Positions 1 through 8,425 of a DNA stretch of 23,931 bases are shown one piece after another. The position numbers and the translations under genes are program-made. The DNA is from an uncultured Olegusella sp. Lineage in GTDB: Bacteria > Actinomycetota > Coriobacteriia > Coriobacteriales > Atopobiaceae. The stretch is from the NCBI RefSeq assembly GCF_947253395.1, contig NZ_CAMXYY010000016.1, forward strand, positions 1-23,931, written 5' to 3'. The notes beneath the pieces are model-generated. The model had not been told where the DNA came from. It saw only the letters and a list, made by a program, of their open reading frames with translations, and made no database searches. Every line of letters begins with the position of its first letter. Within the stretch, counting starts at the first letter, position 1.

Positions 1-70
1 GTATATACCCAATTAGCATTATAAATTATTAAATATGATAAAAAAGAAACCCCTAATAATCATTAGTAAT

Positions 71-99
71 TTGATATCTACCACTTTGCCGGATATATA
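71..99 (+). promoter_or_regulatory. Candidate sigma-70-type promoter upstream of small ORF and pcp
   Basis: A -35-like TTGATA (71-76) is followed by a 17-base spacer and a -10-like TATATA (94-99). An alternative -10, TATACT, lies at 96-101. Transcription would start near 106, just before the GGGGA that precedes the small ORF, and could continue into pcp. The call rests on spacing and hexamer match only. The rest of 1-119 is very AT-rich, and I see no gene in it. Confidence 0.45.
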
Positions 100-119
100 C
101 TAATAGGGGAATTATTTGT

Positions 120-284
120 CTGTCCGCTGTCAAATTTATCCAATTCCCAAAAAACCGTAAATTGGCTCAACTTCTGTATTTTGGCCACGGCGAAATTTTT
201 GAGACGTATGTTGCCGAAGTTAATCTTGACGGTGATTCTTGGGAACGTGTGGCTGTAAGTATTCGCGTGAAAGATGCTCGCTAG
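120..284 (+). CDS. Small ORF of unknown function, about 54 aa, non-ATG start
   Basis: I do not recognise this protein. The frame is open from 75 to the TAG at 282-284 and reads as a plausible, charged, mixed alpha/beta-like peptide ending VAVSIRVKDAR. Codon choice (CGT, GGT, GAC, CTT, GAA) resembles the neighbouring genes. No ATG, GTG or TTG lies in frame. CTG at 120 is the best-placed start, about 9 bases after AGGGGA (105-110); ATT at 111 or 114 is the alternative. There is no signal peptide or membrane segment. It lies downstream of a candidate promoter and about 100 bases before pcp. It could be a small expressed protein, or the C-terminal remnant of a decayed gene whose start has been lost. 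Confidence 0.35.
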   Translation: MSAVKFIQFPKNRKLAQLLYFGHGEIFETYVAEVNLDGDSWERVAVSIRVKDAR

Positions 285-326
285 GGACGTATGCTGACCT
301 CCACCTGCTTGCTTTTACGCAGGGGG

Positions 327-340
327 ATTGGGAGCCCAAT
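327..340. repeat. Perfect 14-nt palindrome in the pcp leader
   Basis: ATTGGG (327-332) and CCCAAT (335-340) are inverted repeats separated by AG. Just before them, CCACCTGC (301-308) can pair with GCAGGGGG (319-326) with one mismatch. There is no T-tract, so this is not a classical terminator. It may be leader structure or an operator half-site pair. The rest of 285-385 holds no gene that I can see. Confidence 0.3.
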
Positions 341-385
341 GATTAATATACAAGGCATAAGCCATTTCGGTATAAGGAGACGTTA

Positions 386-1018
386 TTGAAGCTTCTGCTG
401 ACAGCCTTTGATGCCTTTGGTGGAGACAAACTCAATGCTTCACAGCTGGCGTTGGATCAGCTCCCTGATGAGATTGAAGGAGTGCTACTCCAGAAATTGT
501 TCATTCCTACGGAGTTCCAAAAAGCACCTGCTCTCATAAGGCAAACAATTCAAGAATTGTTACCTGATGCGGTCGTTTCTTTAGGACAGGCTACGGGGCG
601 CCGTATGCTTACCGTAGAACGTATCGGCGTTAATCTCATCGATGCTCGCATTCCTGACAATTCTGGGAATCAACCTAAAGACCAGTGCATTGTGCCCCAG
701 GGTCCCGATGCACTTTTTTCTAATTTACCTACGCGTCAGATGGTAGAAGCGATGCAGCATGTAGGAATTCCTGCCGAACTTTCCTATACGGCAGGAACGT
801 ATGTGTGTAATTCAGTGCTTTATAGCACCAGATATTTTTGTATGATTCACTATCCCAATATTTTAAGTGGGTTTATACATCTGCCAGCTACGCCTGAACA
901 AACAGCATCATATGAAGGCAATACAGAGATTCCATCAATGTCTACCGCAAAAGTGGTTCTCGGTCTCGTAGAGGCTCTCAAAGCTGTCATACTTTATCAA
1001 GATAGCCCTTTGCAATAA
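386..1018 (+). CDS. pcp: Pyrrolidone-carboxylate peptidase (pyroglutamyl peptidase I)
   Basis: Cysteine peptidase of family C15. It removes N-terminal pyroglutamate from peptides in the cytoplasm and is typical of peptide-fermenting bacteria. At 210 aa it is close to the usual 205-215 aa. The catalytic triad is visible by motif: Glu79 in VERIGVN, Cys141 in GTYVCNSVLY and His165 in GFIHLP. The N-terminus LLTAFDAFGG matches the family start. Translation begins at TTG (386), with AGGAG at 375-379 six bases upstream; no ATG is better placed. A HAD phosphatase follows 19 bases after the stop, so the two are probably co-transcribed. The segment between the Cys and His motifs (YFCMIHYPNIL) is somewhat divergent, but all catalytic residues are present. 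Confidence 0.93.
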   Translation: MKLLLTAFDAFGGDKLNASQLALDQLPDEIEGVLLQKLFIPTEFQKAPALIRQTIQELLPDAVVSLGQATGRRMLTVERIGVNLIDARIPDNSGNQPKDQCIVPQGPDALFSNLPTRQMVEAMQHVGIPAELSYTAGTYVCNSVLYSTRYFCMIHYPNILSGFIHLPATPEQTASYEGNTEIPSMSTAKVVLGLVEALKAVILYQDSPLQ

Positions 1019-1037
1019 TTTTTTGGAAGGCAGTTTC

Positions 1038-1922
1038 ATGATAAAACTGGCGCTATACGATATGGATAATACGATGCTTCCCTTGGGCGAACCTTACATT
1101 CCTGAGAGGTCTATTCAAGCCATTCGTGCCTGCCAGGAACTTGGCATTGACGTTGGTCCTTGCTCCGGACGTTCGCGCGCCGAACTTGCCCAGTTCTTTC
1201 AAAATGATGCGAGCTGCTATAACACGGGTGTGACCATCAATGGCATGCGTATTTATCTTAGCGGACAGCTCGTTTATGAAGTGAGCCTATCCAACAAGGC
1301 CTTAACTAAAGTAAAAGAGATTGTTGTTCAGCACAACGGAGCTGCGCTTGCCCTGTATAGAGATGGTAAAACACCTTTCTGGGTGGGTATGCCTCAAGAA
1401 GAGCTTGGGGATATGTATTACTTTGCGCAGCTTGAAGCAGCGACACGTGTTGATGCTGTCCCAAATGATGCTTTTATGAAAGCAGGCATTATCTTTTTTG
1501 CAGAAAAAGATAAATTTCTTGCTCTACAAGCAGATCTTGAAGCTACTTGTCCTGAATTTGATTTTGTATCCACCGTCGATTACTGGTGGGATATTATTCC
1601 GCGCAATGTGAGCAAACAAGTAGGCGTAGATATTTTGCGCAAGACTATGAATTTATCGTTGGATGAGGTCTGCGTTTTTGGTGATGCTGATAATGACCTA
1701 GAAATGCTCCGCTTTGTACCTAATTCTGTATGCGTTGCAAATGGTAATGAGCGTGCGCACGCAGCCGCTCGTTGGCATATTGGAGCCAGTGCTGATGGAG
1801 CAGTTGCATCGGCTCTCTGGGATATCGCACATGCAGCTCAAACAGGCAGAATGCCTGCCTTTATGTGCGAGCAAAACCGCAATCGTCAGCGCATTGATGC
1901 TCAGGGAAATCACGTCGACTAA
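1038..1922 (+). CDS. Cof-type HAD-IIB family phosphatase
   Basis: Haloacid dehalogenase superfamily hydrolase, 294 aa, of the Cof/YidA class. These typically dephosphorylate sugar phosphates or small phosphometabolites in the cytoplasm, and the substrate cannot be read from sequence. Motif I is DMDNTML near residues 8-14, with the nucleophile Asp and the general acid Asp. Motif II is PCSGRS, the motif III lysine is in VSKQVGVDIL, and motif IV is GDADNDLEML. The long insert between motifs II and III is the C2 cap of the IIB class. ATG 1038 is chosen because GGAAGG (1025-1030) lies seven bases upstream; a TTG at 1023 is in frame but lacks a ribosome binding site. The C-terminal 25 residues (QTGRMPAF onward) are polar and extend past the HAD core. 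Confidence 0.88.
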   Translation: MIKLALYDMDNTMLPLGEPYIPERSIQAIRACQELGIDVGPCSGRSRAELAQFFQNDASCYNTGVTINGMRIYLSGQLVYEVSLSNKALTKVKEIVVQHNGAALALYRDGKTPFWVGMPQEELGDMYYFAQLEAATRVDAVPNDAFMKAGIIFFAEKDKFLALQADLEATCPEFDFVSTVDYWWDIIPRNVSKQVGVDILRKTMNLSLDEVCVFGDADNDLEMLRFVPNSVCVANGNERAHAAARWHIGASADGAVASALWDIAHAAQTGRMPAFMCEQNRNRQRIDAQGNHVD

Positions 1923-1951
1923 GACATGTGCCCATCTGCGCTGTCTATACA

Positions 1952-3694
1952 TTACTCTGTTTGATCAAACTGAGCATAAAAAAGTTGTGCATAGAAACCA
2001 TTTTGTGCAAGAAGTTCCTTATGCTTACCCATTTCAATGATGCTACCGTCTCGCATGACGACAATTTTATCAGCCTCTTGGATGGTTGAGAGGCGATGGG
2101 CCACGACAAGACTCGTCTTTCCTACCATTAATCGATCAAACGCATGCTGTATGTATAGTTCAGTACGGGTATCGATATTTGATGTGGCTTCATCCAAAAT
2201 GAGGATGTGTGGTTGAGCAAGAAAAACTCGTGCTATACAGAGCAACTGTTTTTGACCCGCTGATAGTGTTACAGATTCGGTTCCAAGAATAGTGTCATAG
2301 CCCTGAGGTAGTTTTTCTATAAATCCATGGGCATGAGCCTGTTTTGCTGCAGCCTTTACTTCGTCAAGGCTTGCTTCAGGCCGTGCCATAGCAATATTGT
2401 CTTTGACGCTTGCATGTTCTACCCACGTATCCTGCAGCACCATACCAATCTGCGAACGCAAACTGTCGCGCGTGAGACTACGTATATCAATGCCATCGAA
2501 GAGAATTTTCCCTGAGTGAATGTCGTAAAAACGCATGAGTAGATTGATGAGGGTAGTTTTCCCGCAGCCGGTAGGACCGACAATAGCAACACGCTCGCCC
2601 GGCTCTATATCGAGAGATAAGTCCGAGATGAGTGGATAATCTAGCGTATAAGAAAAATCTATCTTTTTTATACTGATGGCTCCACTGGTATCGCTCAATA
2701 CAAGAGCGTTCGGAGCGTCGGCAGGAATTTCTTGTTCTTCCAGGAGCTCAAAGAGTCGTGCAGCACAGGCAAACGAATTTTGAAGCTCGGTGATAACCCC
2801 AGAGATATCATTGAATGGCTTGGTATATTGATTTGCATATCCTAAAAATGCTGTGAGGCTACCAACAGTCATACCACCCGACAAGACAATAAAGGCACCA
2901 AAAACACCTACGCCTGCATAAATCAAATTATTAATAAATCGTGTCCCAGGGTTTGAAAGCGCTGAGTAAAGTACCGCCTTAAAATTAGATTGACGTAGCA
3001 GTTCGTTAGACTCACTGAATTGCTTGCACGCACTTTCCTGCATACTAAACGCTTGGACGCTCGAGATGCCTTGAATCATTTCTGAGGCAATAGCTGTCAT
3101 CTTTCCACGCCGTTGTGACTGATTACTAAAATGATTAAAAGCTTTGCGTGAAAGAATTCGTGCTAACAAAATGGACAGAGGAGTAATGCATACTACAAGC
3201 AAAGCAATATGCCAGTTAAGGTAAAACATAAAGACAAGCGTCAGCACAATAGTTAGCATGCCTGTGAAGAATTGCTGAAAAGCCATGATAAGGCCATTAG
3301 AAAATTGATCCACATCGTTAACGACACGAGAAGCAAGATCTCCGTGACTATGCGAGTCAATATAGGACAGCGGCATCCGCTGTAGCTTCGCAAAAGCGAG
3401 GGTACGCAGGTCATAAAGCATGCCATAAACTATGCGGTTGGTAAGACGTGTAAGCAGCCATTGTGCTGTTGTGGTGGCGATAACTGCCAAAAGCATCAAT
3501 TGTAGGGCAGAAGTAAGAGCTGCAAAGTTCACTTTGGCAGGACCTACTGCAGCATCTACTGCATTACCCGAAAATACCGGTACAAGCAGTGTACTGATAA
3601 CCACAACAACAGCAAGCGCAAGGATACCTATAACTTGTGCGATATAAGGACGCATCAAAATAATGATTTTTTTGAGAGTGGAATCCTTATGCAT
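1952..3694 (-). CDS. ABC exporter half-transporter, consensus-ATPase subunit
   Basis: Fused permease-ATPase, 580 aa, type IV ABC exporter fold. About six membrane helices occupy residues 15-310 and the nucleotide-binding domain follows from about 340. Walker A is GPTGCGKT (373-380), the Q-loop glutamine is Q421, Walker B ends in D501-E502 (intact catalytic Glu), and the H-loop His is H533 in VAHRLS. The signature is LSAGQ (477-481), not LSGGQ. The start is ATG 3694, preceded by GGGAGG about eight bases upstream. It overlaps the end of the partner gene by eight bases, so translation is likely coupled; the frame upstream of this ATG is not needed. It pairs with the preceding gene as a heterodimer, as in TM287/288 or LmrCD. 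The substrate (drug, peptide or lipid) is unknown. Confidence 0.93.
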   Translation of the reverse strand: MHKDSTLKKIIILMRPYIAQVIGILALAVVVVISTLLVPVFSGNAVDAAVGPAKVNFAALTSALQLMLLAVIATTTAQWLLTRLTNRIVYGMLYDLRTLAFAKLQRMPLSYIDSHSHGDLASRVVNDVDQFSNGLIMAFQQFFTGMLTIVLTLVFMFYLNWHIALLVVCITPLSILLARILSRKAFNHFSNQSQRRGKMTAIASEMIQGISSVQAFSMQESACKQFSESNELLRQSNFKAVLYSALSNPGTRFINNLIYAGVGVFGAFIVLSGGMTVGSLTAFLGYANQYTKPFNDISGVITELQNSFACAARLFELLEEQEIPADAPNALVLSDTSGAISIKKIDFSYTLDYPLISDLSLDIEPGERVAIVGPTGCGKTTLINLLMRFYDIHSGKILFDGIDIRSLTRDSLRSQIGMVLQDTWVEHASVKDNIAMARPEASLDEVKAAAKQAHAHGFIEKLPQGYDTILGTESVTLSAGQKQLLCIARVFLAQPHILILDEATSNIDTRTELYIQHAFDRLMVGKTSLVVAHRLSTIQEADKIVVMRDGSIIEMGKHKELLAQNGFYAQLFYAQFDQTE

Positions 3695-5408
3695 GGACAA
3701 TACCTCCCTTGACTTGGGAAGCATATATTTCTTGATATATCGAACATGTTTCAAGCAAGTCATCATGGGTACCAATGCCTGCAATATGGCCATGATCGAG
3801 TACGATGATTTTATCGCTTGTCCTAATGGAGGTAACTCGTTGCGAAATAATAAGGCAGCTGGTATCTGCCAAATCTTTCCTTAACGCTTTGCGAAGAGCT
3901 GAGTCCGTGGCAAAGTCTAAAGCTGATGAGGAATCATCGAGGATCAATACTTTGGGCTTACGTACTAGGGCACGTGCAATTGCAAGACGCTGACGTTGAC
4001 CACCAGAAAGATTTTGACCTAATTGTTCAATTTCTGCCTCAAGCCCACCTTTAGCTTCAATGATATTATCCGCCTGGGCAGTATGAAGGGCAGCATAGAG
4101 TTCTTCTTCCTGTGCGTCAGGGTTGCCCCAACGAAGATTAGAAGCGATACTTCCCGCAAAGAGCTGTGCTCCCTGTTCAACGATGGAAATAATCTTACGA
4201 AGACTTGCTAAAGAATAACTTCGGATGTCATGTCCACCAAGCTTAATGGAACCCTCGGTCACATCATAAAAACGCATTAACAGTGCTGCGAGACTTGTCT
4301 TGCCTGAACCTGTACCTCCAATAATGCCTACTGTTTCACCAGGTTGTACATCAAAACTGATATGTGAGAGTGCAGGACCTGTAGCATGAGGGTAGACAAA
4401 GGTCACATCATGTAAGCTCAAGGAAGCTTGTTCGCGACAGGCATTGAGCGAACCTTCTTTCATTGAGGGCTTTACTTCAAAGATTTGTTCAATGCGCTTA
4501 GCACAAGCAAGAGATTTAGATACTTGGATGATGCAGTTTGCAAGCTTTACGCCCTCAATGAGAATCTGCGTACTGTAATTGATAAAGGCCATCAGTTGAC
4601 CCTGAGTAAGATTTCCCAGATGCACCTGCTGCCCACCAACAGCAAGTACAACTACCAAGCCAATATTAGTTGCTGCATAGGTGAGGGGAGTAAGAAGGCC
4701 AGAGATATCGCCTACGTGTGCTTGTTCTGCGCGCAGTTCTCCTGCCACCGTATTCATTTCGCTAATTTCGTGCTGCTCGCGTCTAAAAGCACGAATTACC
4801 CGCACACCCTCGAGATTTTCTGAGGTAAGAAGCAAAACACTATCTAAATGATTTTGGACAATTTTGTACAAACGTGCAGCTATGTGCATCAAGCCAAAGA
4901 CAAGGGCAAGTAAAATGGTAATAGTAAGGGTATAAATTAGACCTTCTATGTGATTGATAGTAAAAACGAGAATTAGCGCTCCAAAGACAACAAAGGGCGA
5001 ACGCAAAACCAGACGAAAAAAAGTATTTACGCCATCTTGAACCTGTTGGGAATCATTGGTAAGACGTGTTACAAGAGTTGATCGACCAAGCCCATCGATA
5101 TCTTGGCGAGAAAGACTCGTGATATGACAAAAGAGATCATCTCGCAATCGAGAACCAAAACCTGCAGCGAGTTTGGCGCAATAGTATTGCGCGGTACTTG
5201 CCGATGCGAGACCAAAAACACCCATACCGAGAAGCAACACACCGTGCATAAGGAGATAATTTTTGTCATTATGAGCCAGGCCGATATCAATCATTTGCGC
5301 CATGATCAGCGGAACGGTGAGCTCAAAAGCGGCTTCTAAAAGCTTAAAGAGAGGAGCGAGGAGACATTCTTTTACGTAGGGCTTTAAATAACGTAAAAGA
5401 CTTTTCAT
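3687..5408 (-). CDS. ABC exporter half-transporter, degenerate-ATPase subunit
   Basis: Fused permease-ATPase, 573 aa. An N-terminal membrane domain (about residues 15-300) is followed by an ATPase domain. Walker A is GGTGSGKT (364-371) and the signature LSGGQ (467-471) is canonical. Walker B ends D491-D492, so Asp replaces the catalytic Glu, and the switch His is Gln523 (ISQRVTSI). This is the known pattern of the TM287-type subunit of heterodimeric exporters, in which one ATP site is non-hydrolytic. ATG 5408 has AGAAGG eight bases upstream. The stop codon lies inside the start region of the consensus partner (ATGCATAA). The DUF1846 gene lies 33 bases upstream on the same strand, so the three may share a transcript. 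Confidence 0.93.
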   Translation of the reverse strand: MKSLLRYLKPYVKECLLAPLFKLLEAAFELTVPLIMAQMIDIGLAHNDKNYLLMHGVLLLGMGVFGLASASTAQYYCAKLAAGFGSRLRDDLFCHITSLSRQDIDGLGRSTLVTRLTNDSQQVQDGVNTFFRLVLRSPFVVFGALILVFTINHIEGLIYTLTITILLALVFGLMHIAARLYKIVQNHLDSVLLLTSENLEGVRVIRAFRREQHEISEMNTVAGELRAEQAHVGDISGLLTPLTYAATNIGLVVVLAVGGQQVHLGNLTQGQLMAFINYSTQILIEGVKLANCIIQVSKSLACAKRIEQIFEVKPSMKEGSLNACREQASLSLHDVTFVYPHATGPALSHISFDVQPGETVGIIGGTGSGKTSLAALLMRFYDVTEGSIKLGGHDIRSYSLASLRKIISIVEQGAQLFAGSIASNLRWGNPDAQEEELYAALHTAQADNIIEAKGGLEAEIEQLGQNLSGGQRQRLAIARALVRKPKVLILDDSSSALDFATDSALRKALRKDLADTSCLIISQRVTSIRTSDKIIVLDHGHIAGIGTHDDLLETCSIYQEIYASQVKGGIVHA

Positions 5409-5441
5409 GTGCTTAACCTTCTCTCGCCTCTCATCATAAGT

Positions 5442-6923
5442 TTAATTGTGGTAATACACGTGGTGCTCAAATTTTGGTTCGCAGCAGACATTAATGCCCA
5501 GTTGACGATAGGTTGCTTCATCTGCAGCGCTGATAATCACTGAGAAATAGGCCGTGAGACCTTTGAGATCATCTGCAGCAGCAATGGTTCGCGCGGCGAG
5601 AGGATTAGAAGGCGAGCTCGAAGACAGCGCAATTAACATCTCACCTGCTGAAAGCAAGGTATTGCTGCTATGCAGATAGTCCTTTTTGAGTGTGCGGATA
5701 GGAGCTAAGGCTTCATCACTGACAACATAGGTCTCATCGGGTACACCCGCAAGGTTTTTAAGCGAGTTAAGCAACAAGGAGGCAGCAGGATCAAGCAGAT
5801 CACCGCGTTTGCCCGTCATCACTTGTTTGTTGGGAAGAGTCATTGCACCTGCAGGTAGCCCTGAATTCTCTTCACGGTCAAGACAAGCACGGTGGGCAGG
5901 ATCATAGTCGACCGTGATGTCCGCTTTGCTCATGAGAAGTTCGAGGTTTGCTAAGGCATCACGACCCATACCCGTACGACGCACTTGTTCAGCAGTATTA
6001 AAATAACGACGTACAATTTCATGTTTTGCTGCAGCGCAGCACACTTCGTCATCATTGATGCAAAAGCCAACCATATTGACGCCCATATCGGTTGGTGAAC
6101 GATAGGGGCTCTCGCCCAAAATTTGATCAAGCATTGCTTTGAGTACGGGGAAAGTTTCTACATCTCGATTGTAGTTGACGGTTATTTGACCATAGTTATC
6201 CAAGTGAAAAGGATCGATCACATTGCGGTCATTGAGATCTGCTGTTGCAGCCTCATAGGCAATATTGACCGGGTGAGCCAGAGGAAGGTTCCATACAGGG
6301 AAGGTCTCAAATTTTGCATATCCTGCATTTACACCATGAAGGTGCTCGTGGTAAAGCTGGGAAAGACAGGTTGCAAGCTTACCAGAGCCAGGACCAGGAG
6401 CAGTTACCGCAACGATAGGCCTACTGGTCTTGACAAAGTCATTTTTGCCAAACCCCTCATCACTGACTACATAAGACATATCCGAAGGATACCCATCAAT
6501 GAGATAGTGGTGATAGACCGTAACGCCCATTGATTCAAGTTTCTTTTGGAAGGCGTCAGCATGAGACTGACCGGTGTAGTGAGTGATAACAATGCTTTTT
6601 GCTAAAAAACCACGCTCATGATAGGCATCCATCAGGCGCAATACGTCATCATCATAGGTAATGCCAATGTCGCTACGTCGCTTGCCACCTTCGATGTCAT
6701 TAGCATTAGTAACCAATAAAATCTCTGCATCTTCAGCCAGCTGCGTCAACACGCGCAGCTTGGCATCTGCCTCAAAACCAGGAAGCACTCGAGTTGCATG
6801 GTAGTCGTCAAAGAGTTTACCGCCAAACTCAAGATAGAGTTTGCCTCCAAAATTGGAAACACGATCACGAATGCGCTCTGCTTGGATGCGTACATATTTT
6901 TCATTGTCGAAACCGATTTGCAT
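5442..6923 (-). CDS. DUF1846 family protein
   Basis: Cytoplasmic protein of 493 aa matching the DUF1846 family, whose members are close to this length and have no established function. The N-terminus MQIGFDNEKYVRIQAERI is characteristic. A glycine-rich stretch PGPGSGKLATC (about 176-186) resembles a nucleotide-binding loop, followed by FETFPVWNLPLAHPVNIAYE, also conserved in my recollection of the family. There are no membrane segments or signal peptide. ATG 6923 is chosen because GAAGG lies about seven bases upstream; the frame extends further upstream through non-homologous Cys/Lys-rich residues without a ribosome binding site. It faces the esterase-like gene across a 222-base divergent region and precedes the ABC exporter pair. 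A metabolite- or nucleotide-handling role is only inference. Confidence 0.85.
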   Translation of the reverse strand: MQIGFDNEKYVRIQAERIRDRVSNFGGKLYLEFGGKLFDDYHATRVLPGFEADAKLRVLTQLAEDAEILLVTNANDIEGGKRRSDIGITYDDDVLRLMDAYHERGFLAKSIVITHYTGQSHADAFQKKLESMGVTVYHHYLIDGYPSDMSYVVSDEGFGKNDFVKTSRPIVAVTAPGPGSGKLATCLSQLYHEHLHGVNAGYAKFETFPVWNLPLAHPVNIAYEAATADLNDRNVIDPFHLDNYGQITVNYNRDVETFPVLKAMLDQILGESPYRSPTDMGVNMVGFCINDDEVCCAAAKHEIVRRYFNTAEQVRRTGMGRDALANLELLMSKADITVDYDPAHRACLDREENSGLPAGAMTLPNKQVMTGKRGDLLDPAASLLLNSLKNLAGVPDETYVVSDEALAPIRTLKKDYLHSSNTLLSAGEMLIALSSSSPSNPLAARTIAAADDLKGLTAYFSVIISAADEATYRQLGINVCCEPKFEHHVYYHN

Positions 6924-7145
6924 GTAACTGCCTTCTTTGCACTTGCGCCTACATTTACTGTGGCGCACGCAGGGACGGCGCCTTTACAATGATGGCACAA
7001 TCAAAGCACAAGTGAAGAATTTTTCTTAATTCGAGCAAAGTACTCAGATAATTCTAATTCTGGGATTGGATTGTCATGTGATGGGGGAGAGTAGTTCACA
7101 GGCGCTAGAATAAGAAGAGCCGTCAATCAGGATGAAGGGATTTTC
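6924..7145. other. Divergent intergenic region, 222 bases
   Basis: This separates the minus-strand DUF1846 gene from the plus-strand esterase-like gene, so promoters for both should lie here. I found no convincing -10/-35 pair. The best plus-strand candidate is GATAAT around 7047-7052 with a poor -35. AAGGG at 7135-7139 is the ribosome binding site of the downstream gene. I see no RNA gene or strong hairpin. Confidence 0.4.
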
Positions 7146-8375
7146 ATGGAGAGCTTCGAAACAACTATTGAGAGTAGCTGCCTTAACGAAGATCTTGATG
7201 TCATTGTCTATGGTAGTGGTGGTACTCCCCTCATCGTCTTTCCCTCTTTTGATTTTTCAGCGGGCAGTTGGGAAACGGGAGGGATGGTTGATGCCCTGAC
7301 AGAGTTTATTGAGACAAAAAAGATTCAACTCTTCTGTACCGATTCGGTAGATGGCTCGAGTTGGTATGCTCGAAGTGCTGATTTGACGTATCGTTCGGAT
7401 CGTCAAAAGGCATTTTTAGAGTATGTTCAAACTGAACTCCTCCCGTATGTCAAAAAAACGAGTCGCTCACGGAGGAAACCGCTTTTAGTAGGTTGTGGAG
7501 CAGGCGCGACTAATGCTGCCGCCACTCTTTTGAAAGATCCTAGCCTGTATGGCGGACTACTTGCACTGTCTGGTGCTTTTGATGCACGTTTTTATTCCGA
7601 TGGTGTCACTACTTTAGATTGGTTGTCGTGCTCACCTATTGATCTCATGCAGAACTTAACAGCAGCTCAGCTCAAACAACTCAATGAGATACCTCTTGCC
7701 TTTGTCTGTGGTCAGTCTCCTGATGAGACGGGTGCTGAGACGATGCGTCATATGGATGAGCGTATGGCTGAGCTCGGCATTCACGCAAGTTTTGAATACT
7801 GGGGTTTTGACGTTAGCCACAACTGGTACTGGTGGAAAAAAATGGCTTGCGAGCTTGTGCCCGCAGTACTTGAACGCGCGGGTCTTGCCAAGCGTCGTCA
7901 GATGAGCCTCAAGGCCTTGGCGGATGCTGCAAACGCCAAATTGGACGACATGAAGGCTAATGCTCAACAGCGATTTGAAGAAGAGAAGTTCGCCGAACAC
8001 CGTCTTAAGAGCATCATAGCCGAGATAAAAGAGAAAACCGAACTAGCAGATGCGGCTGCCGAAACAGCTAAAGATGCTTGGGACAAGCGTAATGAGACTG
8101 CGGCTTTACTTGCCTCACTTGATCAAAAAGCAAGTGCACTCCAAGCAGAAGCAGATGCTGCGGTGAAATTTCAACATGAAGCCGAATGGTTTGCAGGCGA
8201 GGCACGTAATAGTCTTAAGCTAGCTACCACCGCTCGTCTTGCTGCAGAAGCGCGCGTTTCTGCAGCACAAGAGGCTGCAGATTTGGCAAAATCCAATCTT
8301 AGTCAAGCTGATGCATTAGTTTCTCGCTTACAGAAAAGCACGACTGTAAAGAAAAAGACGGCTAAAAAAGCTTAG
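7146..8375 (+). CDS. Esterase-fold protein lacking the nucleophile, with C-terminal coiled coil
   Basis: 409 aa with two parts. Residues 1-245 resemble the putative-esterase (esterase D/PF00756-like) alpha/beta hydrolase fold: IVFPSFDFSAGSWE early on, a nucleophile-elbow position, and a C-terminal SHNWYWWKK that matches the usual His-Asp/Asn-Trp motif (His225). The elbow, normally GxSxG, reads GCGAG (116-120), so Gly118 stands where the catalytic Ser should be. Residues about 252-398 are Ala/Glu/Lys-rich, without proline, and look like one long helix or coiled coil. The protein ends in a basic tail (KKKTAKKA). There is no signal peptide or membrane helix. ATG 7146 has AAGGG six bases upstream. 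The likely role is structural or binding, not catalytic; that is an inference. PgsA follows 50 bases downstream. Confidence 0.7.
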   Translation: MESFETTIESSCLNEDLDVIVYGSGGTPLIVFPSFDFSAGSWETGGMVDALTEFIETKKIQLFCTDSVDGSSWYARSADLTYRSDRQKAFLEYVQTELLPYVKKTSRSRRKPLLVGCGAGATNAAATLLKDPSLYGGLLALSGAFDARFYSDGVTTLDWLSCSPIDLMQNLTAAQLKQLNEIPLAFVCGQSPDETGAETMRHMDERMAELGIHASFEYWGFDVSHNWYWWKKMACELVPAVLERAGLAKRRQMSLKALADAANAKLDDMKANAQQRFEEEKFAEHRLKSIIAEIKEKTELADAAAETAKDAWDKRNETAALLASLDQKASALQAEADAAVKFQHEAEWFAGEARNSLKLATTARLAAEARVSAAQEAADLAKSNLSQADALVSRLQKSTTVKKKTAKKA

Positions 8376-8425
8376 GTGCTAGTATTAGTTCGTTGCACAC
8401 TGCAAGGTTGGAAGGTAAATAGTCG

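Noticed and set aside
50..109. CCCCTA (50-55) pairing with TAGGGG (104-109) to hide the small ORF's ribosome binding site
   Set aside because: The predicted transcript starts near 106, so the upstream arm would not be in the RNA.
1955..1974. Near-perfect palindrome CTC-T-GTTTGATCAAAC-T-GAG at the 3' end of the ABC gene, next to the HAD gene
   Set aside because: It lies in coding sequence just before the stop and has no T-run on either strand; I cannot support it as a terminator or operator.
3695..3793. N-terminal extension of the consensus ABC subunit
   Set aside because: It would lie within the end of the partner gene; ATG 3694 has a strong ribosome binding site and gives the normal family start.
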